Part shown: in pieces, positions 6,262 through 6,313 of the stretch
Layout: each line of letters starts with the position of its first letter
Numbering within the stretch: position 1 is the first letter of the stretch
Source: an uncultured Porphyromonadaceae bacterium
GTDB lineage: Bacteria; Bacteroidota; Bacteroidia; Bacteroidales; Muribaculaceae
Assembly (NCBI GenBank): GCA_900550025.1
Contig: URQP01000116.1
Span: 1 to 6,313, forward strand
Length of the DNA: 6,313 nucleotides
Direction of reading: 5' to 3'
Program-made: the position numbers and the translations under genes
Notes under the pieces: model-generated
Databases searched by the model: none
What the model saw: only the letters and a program-made list of their open reading frames with translations
Told to the model about the DNA's origin: nothing

Positions 6262-6313
6262 TGCCAGTGTCGTGGCAGGTTATAGATTAAGGGTCACAGG
6301 CTAACCAATAACC
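6262..6313. other. Non-coding tail with further small inverted repeats
   Basis: TGCCA (6262-6266) pairs with TGGCA (6273-6277), and GGTTA (6278-6282) with TAACC (6302-6306). No start codon with a credible reading frame is visible before the window ends. The next feature lies outside the window. Confidence 0.3.

Noticed and set aside
5848..6285. Plus-strand open frame of 145 codons spanning the end of the gene and downstream DNA
   Set aside because: Most of it is the alternate frame of the T9SS sorting domain (very Arg/Gly-rich), and its tail runs through the hairpin repeats; nothing suggests a real protein.

Overview
The window suggests Bacteroidota, most likely a gut-type member of the Bacteroidales. 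The grounds are a very large secreted protein ending in a type IX secretion (T9SS) type A sorting domain, an N-terminal BspA-like leucine-rich region, an A/T-rich stretch instead of a Shine-Dalgarno site before the start, and intergenic DNA full of short hairpin repeats of a kind I associate with Bacteroidales genomes. Family or genus cannot be fixed from this sequence.

Layout. Positions 1-331 hold no gene that I can support. They contain a paired-hairpin repeat (about 21-75), a small near-palindrome followed by four copies of a heptamer (109-148), a cluster of three tight hairpins (162-243), and an A/T-rich leader running to the start codon. Positions 332-6127 are one uninterrupted gene for a 1931-residue exported multidomain protein. 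Positions 6128-6313 are again non-coding and hairpin-rich. They include a second copy of the paired-hairpin element (about 6193-6257), in the opposite orientation to the first.

The gene product reads, in order: signal peptide; BspA-like leucine-rich region; first FG-GAP/VCBS calcium-loop propeller; Fn3-like domain; PKD-like domain; second FG-GAP/VCBS propeller; Fn3-like domain; two PKD/Ig-like domains; two more Fn3-like domains; a Big_2-like domain; and the T9SS C-terminal domain. The propeller-Fn3-PKD block therefore occurs twice, apparently by an old internal duplication. No catalytic domain is visible. The protein looks like a cell-surface or released adhesin or binding scaffold whose ligand cannot be read from the sequence.

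No second gene is present, so no operon partner can be named. I did not find a convincing new multi-gene system. The points most worth a second look are the inverted pair of repeat elements bracketing the gene, the hairpin cluster in its leader, and the duplicated domain block.
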